From assembly GCA_030686995.1 (NCBI GenBank), contig CM060685.1:124955823-125019822 (forward strand): 64,000 nt of DNA, given 5' to 3'. This DNA is from Artemisia argyi (lineage: Eukaryota; Streptophyta; Magnoliopsida; Asterales; Asteraceae). Position numbers and translations under genes: made by a program. Positions within the stretch are counted from its first letter, which is position 1; the number at the start of each line of letters is the position of its first letter. Positions 14,061 to 24,849 of this stretch are shown here, one piece after another. Below the pieces are notes generated by a model. The model was not told the DNA's origin, searched no databases, and was given only the letters and a program-made list of their open reading frames with translations.

Positions 14061-14301
14061 GTTATCTGATGTGGCAAGCTTGTGTTTTTTCATCTTTTCA
14101 CCTATTTCATATTCTCACCGTTCGTCCCCAATGCCGTTTGTATATTGTAGCAAACGCTTTGCATGTTTCGTCCCTAATATTTGATGCGTGTTGTGTAAAA
14201 ATTCGACCGTTGGCCAGAAGTGAACCATGTAAATACCCGTCCATTGTGTACATAATAAGTATGTAAAACACACATCTTCTCAAAAGAAAAACAGAGCAAC
14301 G

Positions 14302-14660
14302 ATGGTGGTCTGCACATGTGGTAAACCCACTGTTGTCAAGACTTCTTGGACAAACAGGAATCCAGGTCGCCGTTTCTTTGGCTGTCCGACAATTGTAAGT
14401 TTGTCATTGTGTTGTTTATTTAAAAAAAATGTGTTGCTTATTTACACACTTTGTTGTTTCAGGGCTCAAACTGTCCTTTTCTGGGATGGTTGGATCCTCC
14501 GATGTGCGCAAGGTCAGTAGACATTATCCCTGGTTTGTTGAGGAGGATTAATGCTCTACGAGGTGTTGTTGAAGAGCTTGAAGAACAGCGGTCCAAGTAC
14601 AAGAAGTATATCATCATCAGTTGGGTTTTGTTTGCATTGTATGTTTATTTAACTGCTTGA
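14302..14660 (+). CDS. GRF-type zinc-finger protein with C-terminal membrane segment
   Basis: Two exons, 14,302-14,394 and 14,463-14,660 (donor GTAAGT, acceptor TTTCAG, phase 0), giving 96 residues. The GRF zinc finger (single-strand nucleic acid binding in several DNA-repair and RNA enzymes) is shown by VCTCG at the start, NPGRRFFGCP, then NCPFLGWLDPPMC; C4, C6, C29 and the following cysteines fit the CxC...C...C pattern with the GRF signature. A heptad-like stretch with VVEELEEQRSKYKK follows, and the last 18 residues are hydrophobic, a likely tail anchor. Short stand-alone GRF proteins of this shape are common in plant genomes, often in repetitive DNA. It lies 0.4 kb inside the left end of the MULE and reads inward, so I take it as MULE cargo. 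The frame is intact; its biological role is unknown. Confidence 0.82.
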
Positions 14661-14889
14661 CATGTGTTGTGTAGTAGTAGTTGTTAGTTTCTGATGGTGG
14701 TGGGTGAATGCTTTTAGTATTTTCGAGTAGAGGATGGTAGTTGGGTGGTGAAGCAGTCGCCTGTAATGGTTGTCAATGGTCAATGAAATTTCTTGTTTGA
14801 ATAATGGCTAAATCGAAATGGTTTGTGATCAAGTGAATGTGGCTTGTTATTGTGAAGTATTTTGTTTGATTGTTCAATGCATAATATGA

Positions 14890-14995
14890 TTGACTTAGGG
14901 AAGTTAACAAACCATAAGGCTGTAGTTTGACTTAGGGAAGTCAACAAACCATAAGGCTGTAGTTTGACTTAATAAAGTCAACTAACTAAACCATT
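14890..14995. repeat. Short tandem repeat downstream of the GRF gene
   Basis: The unit AAGGCTGTAGTTTGACTTA with AGGGAAGTCAACAAACCAT spacer occurs about two and a half times. The same unit appears inverted and duplicated at 27,525-27,600 and partly at 26,383-26,412. The rest of 14,661-15,068 shows no gene. Confidence 0.8.
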
Positions 14996-15068
14996 TTAAT
15001 GGTAAATATTTGCGCATGGTGCCATAAACCTTTTTTTGATAATATTAACTAAAACAGTACATGAGAGT

Positions 15069-15558
15069 TGTTGATACAAAAGTTGGGCGTACCTGGTTAT
15101 TGGGCTTTTGCTCTTATATCAATTAGCTTCTTAGTACTTTGTTACCTGCGCACTAAGAAAATAAACAACACCGTTAGGCTTATCGAGGGATTGTCTCCCC
15201 CGATTAGACTCCGGCGTGAGAGTAAGTAATCGATTTAGGGTTTAGTTGAAGAGTTAGGGTTGTATATCGTACCTTGAATGAGAATCGTGTGATTCTATAT
15301 ATAGGGGCTAAGAAACCGTATTTCTTGCTCCTCACTCTTCGCACGCGTGGTGCTTATCCGAGGTAAGGATATCTATTCCTTGAATAGATAATCCTTATCG
15401 TTACCCGGTGGGTTAGATTGGGCCTTTGGGCTTCATGAGCCCAGAGCAATAATACTACGGCCCATACCATTGTCATGGTAGCCCATTCGTGATGGGCTTA
15501 GGTGTAAGTAATGTCTATCGTTTGGGCTTGTGGCCCAAATATAGGCTATACGTCATCA
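15069..15558 (-). repeat. LTR of the Tat element (3' LTR)
   Basis: 490 bp, identical in length to 24,850-25,339; the one difference I noticed is CCGGCGTGAG here against CCGGTGTGAG there. Read on the minus strand it contains a TATA box, CCCCTATATATAGA (15,294-15,307). Confidence 0.95.
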
Positions 15559-15827
15559 TGTCCTCCCAGTCTAGTGCGCGCGGCGCATAGCCGTGGGTAC
15601 TAGACTTAATACCATCAGCGGTAAGCGTGGCGGAGGGTTAAACTAATTTTACCGCCTTTTTGTAGGTGCAATGCACCTAATAATTTTTAAATGGATGCCT
15701 CGAAAGTCGGGGGTGGTGTCCACGTAGTCCTTGGGATTCGGGAAAAAGTGCATGTACCTTTTGATCTTCTAGCCACCCATTTACTGTGAGTGGGTTCCAC
15801 GTGGAGGGAGATTAGGGTTTTACCACC

Positions 15828-15838
15828 CTATATAAAAG
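15828..15838 (+). promoter_or_regulatory. TATA box of the antisense Tat gene
   Basis: CTATATAAAAG lies about 150 bases upstream of the ATG at 15,984 and is followed by an A/C-rich leader. It is outside the LTR, so the + strand gene has its own promoter. Confidence 0.6.
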
Positions 15839-15983
15839 TGCCGCCCCATTTTTTAACCACACAGTAAAACACACACAACTACTATTCATCTTCTTCTTCT
15901 TTGTTTTTTTTAGAGCGTTTTTCTGCAAGAAAATCTTTTAACTCTCGTAGGTAATTTTTGTGTGCGTCCCACTTAGTTTTAAG

Positions 15984-17244
15984 ATGAAAATGGTTGCTCA
16001 ATTAGAGGACTTTCGCTCCGCGTTGTCTATTGAAGACGTCACGCAGTTTTCTTCCGACTATTCTGTGCCTTTGGATGTACATCCAGAGGCTCCAGATGTC
16101 GATGCGTGCATAGCTGACTTCCCCGAAGGGAAGATAGGTCTATACACGAAATTTTTTGAGTATGCGAATTACCGCGTACCCATTTCTATTTTTCTGAGCG
16201 ATTTACTCAATCACTATCGCCTTCACATCTCTCAGCTGCACTGTATAGGTGCGGCGAAGGTGTCGAATTTTGAGGTAAACTGCCGTTTACTTGCGATAGA
16301 ACCTACTGTAGATTTGTTCCGCTCCTTTTACCACACGACGTGGTCAAATGGGTGGGTTTCCTTTGCGAAGCGCCAGGGGGCGCTTCAGTGTTATACGGAA
16401 AAGGTTGATGCCCTCAAAAATTGGAGGGAGTACTTCTTTTGGGTGGATGACGTAGTATTTCCCTCTCCTTTTGAGTTTTATACTCAAGAATCCTTACCAA
16501 GGGATGGGCGCCCCGCACCCGGTTCCTACAGTCTTGCTGACGCGCAAATTTAGATGCCAATCGACTGGCCATTAACCCCTATCCGGAGGAGTTTTTGGTT
16601 CATGTGGGGTTGAGCCGCGCTTATTTTGGCGCTGACGATGAGGTTCCTACTTTCTTGAGTGAGGATGGCCGGGGTGGGTGTTCATCCCTTATACTTCCTT
16701 CTTTGTAAGTCCTTTTATCTGTGCGCTTTTAATGACTAATCCCTTTTATTTCTTCTTGTTTCCCTTGATGTGCGCAGAGATGGATTTGTTCGCGGTGGTC
16801 AAGCTGGATAGGCCAAAGCAGGTAACCATAGGGGTGCGTCCTCTGAGAGAAGGAGAGCAGCCCTTGCTTGATGCAACTGCCGGTCACTTGACTGTTCTGC
16901 CTGCGACGGTCCCTGAGGACACGCCACCACTTGTGGTGACGCCCGTCCAGAGTTTTGCGCCTGAAGTAGTTGTGGCCCCAACTGTGGAGGCGGTGCCTGA
17001 TTTGGAGGTGGCGCACGAGGAGGCGCGCTCAGGGTCATCTGACAGCATTCGGATCCTGAAACCTGAGGAGGTGCTGAGGAAAGAGGTTGCGCAGAACTTA
17101 AAGCGCAAGGGAGAGGCTGGAACCAGTGGCACCAGCAAGAGGCGTCGACACGTCATCAAAGACGCAGGGTCGAATGCGGAAGAGACTTCGACCTCCGGCG
17201 CACGGTTGAAGGCTGATACTTCTCCGTTTCTGTAAGTGCATGCC

Positions 17245-17286
<42 letters not shown>

Positions 17287-18607
17287 AATTACTTGTTGTA
17301 ATTTTATGTTGACTGTCTTTGTTTCGTAGGGACGACGCCGCGAAGGATGATGAGGTTTCCTCTCCACAGAACGAAAACAAGGAGGGGAATACCGAGGCTG
17401 TTGATGGTGGTGAGGCGCAGCAGCTGATGGATGAGCTGGCTGCGACCACTGCCCGCCAAGCTGAGCTTGTTGCTCAGCTGAAGGGAAAGTATGCTGGGGG
17501 GAGCCGTGCTCTAGCCCAGAAGGAGGAGGAGTTGGTGACACTACGCGCACAGTTGGCGGATGCGCAAGTGGAGCTTGGAGAGTCGAGGGCGTATGCTGAG
17601 AAAATCGCTCAAGATAAGATGAGCATTTTGGCTGACCTACTGTATGCGAGGGCAAAGCTTGAGCAGGTAAAGGCAAAGACGTCGTGGTCTGTGTCGTATC
17701 TTGAAGAAAAGAAGGTCGAGCATTATGCTAGCCTGCAAGAGTTTAAGGAGCGCATGGAGAAGACGCTCGTGATGTATGAGGAGAATCTGCGCGCCCTCAG
17801 CATCGAGTATGACGAGGAGCTGTATCCTCATCTTATGTCTATGATAGCCGAGCGCAGGTATTCTTACACCCTTGTCTTTTAAATTTGCTTGTTCGCCCTA
17901 TTGCGTATCTTACCTTATTATCACTTTGTGAATGCAGGTGGTTGATCAGCCATGGGCTTCGTCTGGCAGCTCTAAGTACTTTAGAGTCTGCGGAGGTGGT
18001 GGAAGCCTTTGGGAAGGTTGTTCACTGCGCGATAGCGCGTGGCCGTTCGCAGGCCATGGAGGAGCTCCGTGAGGCCAAGTTATTGGAGAAGGACTTGGCG
18101 GAGATTCCTGGTTATAGCTCAACGGCGTACGACGAGCTGGTGCAGGCGATGGCGGGGCTGAAGGTTCTTGAGCTGCCGCATATAGGGAGGTTGGAGCGCG
18201 ACCAAGATGACCCCATAGATGTGCTCATGGCGGGTCTGACGTTGCAGCGTCATCTTGGGGAGAATGCCGAAGAGGAGTTAGATTATTATCTAAAACCTGA
18301 TGTCTCGCAGCTTCAAGTCCCAGTTTTTGCGCGGCCCCGTGATATCCTCAAGCCTTTTGCACTGGAGAAGGAAGTCCCCTTGAAGGAGGTGCTAGAGCGT
18401 CACGAGCAAAGGGTTGCCATAAAGAAGGGTATTAAGGGCAAGGCTGTGATGTGCGGCATCGGTGCTGCGCACCTTCCTCGATCTGATGGCGTTGCTGTGA
18501 GTGTTCCAACTGTGTCGCTCAAGGATGCTATAACGTTGAGTAAGCTGAAGGAGGCGGGGAGTTCCGCCGCTCCAGAAGAGAGTCATGAGCATCGCCATAG
18601 TATATAG
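15984..18607 (+). pseudogene. Antisense gene of the Tat element (gypsy-type transposon domain), frameshifted
   Basis: Four exons with consistent GT-AG borders: 15,984-16,673, 16,778-17,231, 17,330-17,857 and 17,938-18,607. The first encodes the conserved region of the 'putative gypsy-type transposon' family (IGLYTKFFEYANYRVPISIF, then VNCRLLAIEPTVDLFRSFY); the second begins with the family's MDLFAVV start of the next block; the third and fourth are predicted coiled coils rich in E, K, Q and A. It lies on the strand opposite gag-pol, between pol and the 3' LTR, where Tat and Ogre elements keep such a gene. Own TATA box (15,828) and AATAAA (18,648) are present. A frame change between about 16,535 and 16,553 makes the frame hit TAG 16,551; the next frame carries on with DANRLAINPYPEEFL, so one base is lost or two are added. 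Function of the family is unknown. A 35-base T tract occupies intron 2. Confidence 0.8.
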
Positions 18608-18647
18608 GTTGTTTGTATATTTATGTATCTTTCCTTGTAATTTTATT

Positions 18648-18653
18648 AATAAA
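18648..18653 (+). terminator. Polyadenylation signal of the antisense Tat gene
   Basis: AATAAA 41 bases after the stop codon, preceded by a T-rich, TTGTA-containing stretch. A 40-base T tract follows at 18,718-18,757. Confidence 0.55.
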
Positions 18654-18715
18654 TATGGAATGAGATACATTTTTGTTTTAAGTGCGTAACTTAAATATAC
18701 TTGCATTGTTTGCTA

Positions 18716-18758
<43 letters not shown>

Positions 18759-19188
18759 ACCAAGTGTCTTGGCTCGTTATATTGCTAAGCTCGTACGGTG
18801 TACTTAGTATATGCGCATCCGTCGTGGGGTGCGCATGTGAAACTTACTTTGACGTCTCAAGAGTAAGGCGCTTAGCAAGGATACATGATCCAATGTTGAT
18901 GGGTTTGCAACCCTCTTATTCAACGAGTAAATTAGTAGGTTAACTCATCCTTTATGCCTTCGTGGGTCTTTAAGTGGTGCATGCACGCCATGTAGGCAGA
19001 AATATAAACAATATTGACATATATGCAATAAAGTAAAATGCGCTATGGAGTTAGCTAGAAACCATAACATTTTATTAATACTTCCAAGTAAATGGAAAAA
19101 ATAGAAAATACAATTCCTAGAAAGAAAAAAGGCAAACACTTATTGGGCACCTCGTAGGATGCAAGTGTGTTTGTGAAGGGGCCGTAGC

Positions 19189-22100
19189 CTAAAAGTAACA
19201 TTTTTTGAGATTACAGATGTTCCAAGTGCGCGCCAGGTCGTGACCTTCCATATCGCGCAACCTGTATGCGCCGTTGCCGAGCGCGTCTGTGACCTCGTAA
19301 GGTCCTTCCCATTTGGGTCCGAGCTTGCCTGTGTCTTCTGCGTGGCTCGCGTCATTGGCGCGGTAAACAAAGTCTCCTGGTCTGAATGAAGTGTCTTTGA
19401 CTTTTGCATCATAATACTTCTTCATTTTTGCCTTAGCCTTTGCTTCACGTATAGCTGCGCGTTCGCGTCTTTCTTCCAGTATATCTAAGTCTATGCGCCG
19501 TTCCTCGTCATTTGTTGTGACGTTGACCTCTGCCGTGCGTATAGTTGGCATTCCTATCTCGGCTGGTATGACGGCTTCTGTTCCATAGACTAAGGAGAAT
19601 GGCGTGTCGCCAGTACTGGTTTTGATTGTCGTGCGATGCGCCCACAAGACGTGCGAGAGCTCATCTACCCATCTTCCTTTATGTCTGTCAAGGCGCGCTT
19701 TTATGCCTTCGCCTAGACTGCGATTAGCGCGCTCAACTAGGCCATTGGTTTGTGGGTGTTTGACTGAAGCAAAGTGTTGTGTGATGTTCAATTGTGCGCA
19801 CCAATCTTTGAATGGGTTATCACAGAATTGTTTTCCGTTGTCTGATACGATCTCGCCTGGTAGGCCGAAGCGACAGACAATATTGTCCCAAACAAAGCGT
19901 TTGACTTGGTTTCCCGTAATGTTCACCACTGCTTTTGCTTCGATCCACTTTGTAAAGTAGTCTATGGCTACGATGAGGAACTTTATTCCTCCAGCTGCGA
20001 CGGGGAAAGGTCCTGCGATGTCAATACCCCATTTGTAAAATGGCCATGGTGAGGTGATTGGTGTTAGCTCGTGCTGTGGTCGGCGCGGAATAGGCCTATG
20101 TACTTGGCAGTTGCTGCACTTTCTTATTAGATCGCGTGCGTCGCGGTGCATTGTTGGCCAATAGTATCCTGACCTTAGAGCGCTTGCCACCACGGATCGT
20201 GGCCCTGAGTGCATACTACATGACCCAGCGTGAATTTCGCGGAGTACGTAGTCTGCTTGGAGGGGTCCAACACATCTGAGCCATGGTTGTAAGAAAGATC
20301 GCCGATAGAGTATGTTGTCGCGTAATTCGAATCGGTGCACTGTGCGCCGTATTCTTCGAGCGTCTTTATTATCTTGGGGTAGGATTCCTTTGCTAATAAA
20401 TTCGATGATAGGTGTCATCCACGTAGGATCTTGTTCCTCTATCACCGTTGATATCTCCATATCCAAGATTGACTTGTTTTTTAGGGTTTCTACCAATACC
20501 TGTTTTGAAAGGTGTGCGAAGCTTGTGGATGCAATCTTGCTGAGTGCGTCCGCCTTCCTGTTATCTCCTCTAGGTACTTGTTTAATTGTGAACCTATCAA
20601 AGTTTTTAATCAAAGATTTTGTCTTCTCCAGGTATTGGATCATGTGATCATCCTTGGCTTCGTATTCCCCTAACACGTGGTTAGCGACTAGACGCGCATC
20701 TACATTTGCTTCTAGGTTGCGAACACCCATTTGGATTGCGATGCGTAGTCCGGCTAATAGGGCTTCGTATTCTGCCTCATTGTTTGTGGCTGTGAACTCA
20801 AAGCGTAGCGCGTAGGTGAATTCCATACCTTCTGGATTTGTGAGAATAAGGCCTGCGCCTGATCCATCTGCGCATGAGGATCCATCTGTGAACAAGGTCC
20901 ACGGTTCCTGTAGGTCTGTTTTTGCTGCAGAGGTCGGGCTGTCGCTATCTGGCTTCTCCACGATAAAATCGGCTAAGACTTGTCCTTTGATTGCAGTGCG
21001 CGGCCTGTACGAGATGTTATACTCACTTAGCAGTACACTCCATTTTTGTAAGCGTCCTGATACGTCCGGTTTAGAGATAACTTGTTTAATTGGCTGATCA
21101 GTGATTACCGCTATTGGATGCGCTTGAAAGTATCTGCGCAGTCTTTTGGATGCGAACACTAGAGCTAAGACCAGCTTTTCCATAGCACTGTAGTTAACCT
21201 CTGTTTTCTTTAGGGCTTTGCTTACAAAGTATATGGGTGTCTGGACGGAGTCTCTGTCTGTCAATAGTACTGCGCTAACTGCTCCGTGGGTTGCCGATAA
21301 GTACATGATTAGTTCTTCCCCTGGTCGCGGTGCGACGAGTTTGGGAAGAGATGCCATATGGTGTTTAAGTTGTTGGAAAGCTTCTTCTGCTTTGGGAGTC
21401 CAGCGAAAGTCTCCCTTTTTTGTGCACTTCGTCAGTGTTTTAAAGAGGGGAAGGGACTTGTCTGCTGACTTAGATAGGAAGCGATTCAGCCCTGCTAACT
21501 TTCCATTTAGTGACTGGACTTCTTTGAGTGTGCGTGGGGAGGGGAGATCAATAACAGCCTTTGTCTTCTCTGGGCACGGTTTGATTCCATCGGGTTCTAT
21601 TAAGTATCCGAGGAACATGCCTTCAGTCGCACCAAAGGTGCACTTCTTGGGATTCAACTTCATGTTTATCCTCCCCAACGTTCGGAATGTTTCCTCGATG
21701 TCGCGCACCAATTCGTCCTCTGTATGGCTTTTGATGACAAGGTCGTCAACATAGACTTCCAAGTTACGGCCTACTTGTTTTTCGAAGGCTGTATCCACCA
21801 GTCGCTGGTATGTCGCGCCAGCGTTTTTCAGGCCAAAGGGCATTTTTGTGTAGCAGTATACCCCTTGACTGGTGTGGAAAGCTGTTTTTTCTTCGTCTTC
21901 CACTGCCATTTGGATCTGGTGATACCCTTTATATGCATCCAGGAAGCATTTGAAGGGGTATCCGCACAAGGATTCGACCTTCCAGTCTATCTCTGGCAGT
22001 GGGTAGCAGTCTTGCGGACATGCTTTGTTGAGGTCAGTGAAGTCTACGCACATCCTCCAACTGCCATCGCTCTTCTTTACCATAACTGGGTTAGAAAGCC

Positions 22101-24813
22101 AGTCATGATAGTATACTTCGCGCATGATTCCTGCATCTACTAGCTTGTGTACTTCTTCCAAAATAGCCTTTGCACGATCTGGGGCCTGGCCGCGCTTCTT
22201 TTGTCGTATTGGAGGGTATCCTTGTCGGATTTGTAACTTATGCTCTGTAATAGAGCGCGGTACTCCCGTCATATGCTTTGGTTCCCATGCAAAGATATCT
22301 AGGTTCTTTTGCAAGAGTGCGCATACGGCTGCTTTACCTTTGTTAGATAAAGATCCTCCAATCGAAACTTGTTGTTCCGGATAATCTGGGTGAATAGCGA
22401 CTTTTAAATTTGGCGTTTTTTCCGTGCGCTGTTCTGGAATAGTCTTCGCTTCAGTTGTTACTGCGATGCATTCTCTTGGTGGTACTGTTGTGTTATAGAG
22501 AGTGACCACCCCTCCTTCCACTGGGAATTTAAGCATTCCGTGCGCTGTGGATGGTACCGCGCGCATGGATGATATTCCCGGTCTTCCAATTATACCATTG
22601 TATGGTGAAGGAGACTTTATTACCATGAAATTTATCCATGTCGCGGTTGAGTGTTGTTCATCTCCTACGACCACCAATAAGCGTAACTGCCCCATGGGCC
22701 AAATCTTTTCTCCTGTGAATCCTGTTAATGACATTGTAGCTGGTATCAACTGACTTTGGATTTCAGGTCGCAGCCTTTTGAAACAGTGATCGTACAGGAT
22801 GTCCGCGGATGCTCCACCATCAATGTACATGCGGTGGATGTCATGTCCCCCCGTATGTATCTCAATGGTTAGAGGTTCCACGACTGCGTTGTCCGCGGCT
22901 ATGGTAGGGAAGGATATCTCTTTTTCTAGAGAGAATTTCTGGCTGACCTTTTGCTTTATCTTTCGTTGCCATGATTGTATCATGTAGATAGTATCAGCTT
23001 TTTCTTTTGGGGGTTCTTTCTTGCCCCCGTTTCTCTGCTTATCCTTTCCCTCCTTAATGTTTTTCACGAGGTGGTCCATCCTGCCTTCTCTAACTAATTT
23101 TTCAATTAGTTGTTTTAGTTGAACACACTCGTTAGTTGCATGGCCTTTTTGGCCGTGGTACTCGCAGTATCCACTACCTAGGCGCTTTGCTTCTGCTGTG
23201 CGCATTGGTGGTGGTTTTGGGAAGTTCGCACCTTCTGTTACAAATATTTCTCTCGGAGTTTTAGTGAGAGGAGTATATTTGTCGTTGTCTCTTCCACTGC
23301 GATAGTTCCTGCTGCGGTTGTTGTTCTGATCATTGGATTGTCTCCGCGGCTGTTCTTGTTGCCTATAGTTTGAATATCCTTTTTTGCTATCCGTAGCAGC
23401 TTCTTCTCCTTGTATAAAGGATCTAGTGCGCTTTGTTAACTCGTCAAAGGATTGTGGAACTTTGTCATTAAGCTTCCGGATGAGTTCTGGGTTATTGATC
23501 CCATTCATGAACCCTGAAATTTTTAGAATTTCAGGACATGCTTTGACTTGTATGCACTCATCCTTGAAACGTTCCATAAAAGCGCTGGTGGATTCCCCTT
23601 GGCGCTGTTTCACTCTTTCTAGCTCCACAGGGTTTTTGGCGCACTTCTTTCGCTGGGTGAAGTTGTGGCGGAATGCTTTCCGTAATTCCTCAAATCCACC
23701 GATGCTCCTACGTGGGAGTTTGCTAAACCATGTGCGCGCGTTTCCTACTAACGTGGAATTAAACATGTGGCACCACACAGGTTGTGGCCAATTTTCGATT
23801 GTTGCGGCTGACTCGAAAATTTTTAGGTGATCGTCAGGATCACCTGTTCCATCATATGTTTTTACGTTAGCGGGCATGCGCCTGCGTTTGTGGTCAGAGT
23901 AATCGCTGATGCGTCGCGTAAACGCGTCAATTTTCTGACGTCGCCATGGGAGGGACATATCTTCGTTTTCCTCCTCACGACGTCTTCCTCTTGACTTCCA
24001 GTGTCCTGTTTCTTTATCCTCGTTGTCCGAGGAGTCACTGGAAGACGGGTAGTCTTTCTTTCGGCGCTTGCGCCTACTTCTTTCAGAAGAGGAGCCTGAG
24101 GGATCTCTGCTTGGGGATCTTCTTCTTCCCAATCTATCTTGGATCCTCCTGCTCCCAGGTTTTGAAGATCCTTGGCTTGGCGAATGTTGAGGCCCTAATC
24201 GATCATGTATTCCCCGACTGCCAAGTCTGGAGTGGACATTGGTGCGCCTCTCGCTGTCTCCAGAGTACTGCGAATCAGATATTGTACCTAACCTATCATG
24301 GATAGTGGTACGTTCTGTGCGTCTTCCTCGTGGGTGACGCGGTGGTGATGGTTCACGTTCCAGAGCAAAATTGAGTCGTGCTTGTAGGCTCGTGTTTGCT
24401 CTTCTTGTTGCTTCTTCTTGCATGAGGGCAGTTAATGTTTCATAATTTTGGGATACAAAGTTCCCCAAAGTTAGATCCGGTGCGTCCTCAGTTGTTGCAA
24501 GAATTTCTTCCTCAGTGTTAGGCGCCCTGTTCCGTTCAGGCGCGCCTGGCGGCACAGTGTTGTTCACTGCGGGTGTAGCCTGATGAGGAGTGGTGAAGAG
24601 GGTGCGTTGGAGTTCCTCAACGCTTGGGACCACTGAAGAGATTATAGGTAGCTCCGTCGCTTGAAGAGGCTGGGTTGTTCCTGCCTCTTGGTGATCAGGT
24701 GCGCTGGTTGTCCCAGCAACCTGCCTAGAGGTCGAATCTTGTCGATTCTTCTTCTGATGGTCACGCTTTTCTGACTTTGGAGTCCGCTGGCCGGAATTCT
24801 TATGCTTCGTCAT
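19189..24813 (-). CDS. Tat-lineage gag-pol polyprotein
   Basis: One uninterrupted 1874-residue frame. Order: basic, S/R/D-rich leader (1-310); gag (about 325-470, with NARTWFSKLP); a CX3H-type zinc-binding motif (CEYHGQKGHATNEC, 550-563); aspartic protease (YIDGGASADIL, catalytic D664); reverse transcriptase (about 880-1050, YVDD at 1021); the ordinary gypsy RNase H (1140-1270); a second RNase H with FTDGSSCADGSG (1309) that marks the Tat lineage; integrase with an HHCC region (about 1528-1570) and catalytic D1596, D1658 (SDNGKQF) and E1694; and a C-terminal tail. No stops or frameshifts, so the element could be autonomous. The start ATG lies 37 bases inside the right LTR border, just past the primer-binding site. 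Confidence 0.96.
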   Translation of the reverse strand: MTKHKNSGQRTPKSEKRDHQKKNRQDSTSRQVAGTTSAPDHQEAGTTQPLQATELPIISSVVPSVEELQRTLFTTPHQATPAVNNTVPPGAPERNRAPNTEEEILATTEDAPDLTLGNFVSQNYETLTALMQEEATRRANTSLQARLNFALEREPSPPRHPRGRRTERTTIHDRLGTISDSQYSGDSERRTNVHSRLGSRGIHDRLGPQHSPSQGSSKPGSRRIQDRLGRRRSPSRDPSGSSSERSRRKRRKKDYPSSSDSSDNEDKETGHWKSRGRRREEENEDMSLPWRRQKIDAFTRRISDYSDHKRRRMPANVKTYDGTGDPDDHLKIFESAATIENWPQPVWCHMFNSTLVGNARTWFSKLPRRSIGGFEELRKAFRHNFTQRKKCAKNPVELERVKQRQGESTSAFMERFKDECIQVKACPEILKISGFMNGINNPELIRKLNDKVPQSFDELTKRTRSFIQGEEAATDSKKGYSNYRQQEQPRRQSNDQNNNRSRNYRSGRDNDKYTPLTKTPREIFVTEGANFPKPPPMRTAEAKRLGSGYCEYHGQKGHATNECVQLKQLIEKLVREGRMDHLVKNIKEGKDKQRNGGKKEPPKEKADTIYMIQSWQRKIKQKVSQKFSLEKEISFPTIAADNAVVEPLTIEIHTGGHDIHRMYIDGGASADILYDHCFKRLRPEIQSQLIPATMSLTGFTGEKIWPMGQLRLLVVVGDEQHSTATWINFMVIKSPSPYNGIIGRPGISSMRAVPSTAHGMLKFPVEGGVVTLYNTTVPPRECIAVTTEAKTIPEQRTEKTPNLKVAIHPDYPEQQVSIGGSLSNKGKAAVCALLQKNLDIFAWEPKHMTGVPRSITEHKLQIRQGYPPIRQKKRGQAPDRAKAILEEVHKLVDAGIMREVYYHDWLSNPVMVKKSDGSWRMCVDFTDLNKACPQDCYPLPEIDWKVESLCGYPFKCFLDAYKGYHQIQMAVEDEEKTAFHTSQGVYCYTKMPFGLKNAGATYQRLVDTAFEKQVGRNLEVYVDDLVIKSHTEDELVRDIEETFRTLGRINMKLNPKKCTFGATEGMFLGYLIEPDGIKPCPEKTKAVIDLPSPRTLKEVQSLNGKLAGLNRFLSKSADKSLPLFKTLTKCTKKGDFRWTPKAEEAFQQLKHHMASLPKLVAPRPGEELIMYLSATHGAVSAVLLTDRDSVQTPIYFVSKALKKTEVNYSAMEKLVLALVFASKRLRRYFQAHPIAVITDQPIKQVISKPDVSGRLQKWSVLLSEYNISYRPRTAIKGQVLADFIVEKPDSDSPTSAAKTDLQEPWTLFTDGSSCADGSGAGLILTNPEGMEFTYALRFEFTATNNEAEYEALLAGLRIAIQMGVRNLEANVDARLVANHVLGEYEAKDDHMIQYLEKTKSLIKNFDRFTIKQVPRGDNRKADALSKIASTSFAHLSKQVLVETLKNKSILDMEISTVIEEQDPTWMTPIIEFISKGILPQDNKDARRIRRTVHRFELRDNILYRRSFLQPWLRCVGPLQADYVLREIHAGSCSMHSGPRSVVASALRSGYYWPTMHRDARDLIRKCSNCQVHRPIPRRPQHELTPITSPWPFYKWGIDIAGPFPVAAGGIKFLIVAIDYFTKWIEAKAVVNITGNQVKRFVWDNIVCRFGLPGEIVSDNGKQFCDNPFKDWCAQLNITQHFASVKHPQTNGLVERANRSLGEGIKARLDRHKGRWVDELSHVLWAHRTTIKTSTGDTPFSLVYGTEAVIPAEIGMPTIRTAEVNVTTNDEERRIDLDILEERRERAAIREAKAKAKMKKYYDAKVKDTSFRPGDFVYRANDASHAEDTGKLGPKWEGPYEVTDALGNGAYRLRDMEGHDLARTWNICNLKKCYF

Positions 24814-24829
24814 TCTAGTTCGTAGTAGG

Positions 24830-24847
24830 GTCCCACGGATGGCGCCA
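24830..24847 (-). other. Primer-binding site of the Tat element
   Basis: On the minus strand TGGCGCCATCCGTGGGAC begins two bases after the end of the right LTR, the expected place for tRNA priming. I do not assign the tRNA. Confidence 0.75.
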
Positions 24848-24849
24848 CT

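Noticed and set aside
16884..17676. Lysine-run frames on the minus strand
   Set aside because: They come from the T tract in intron 2 of the antisense Tat gene.
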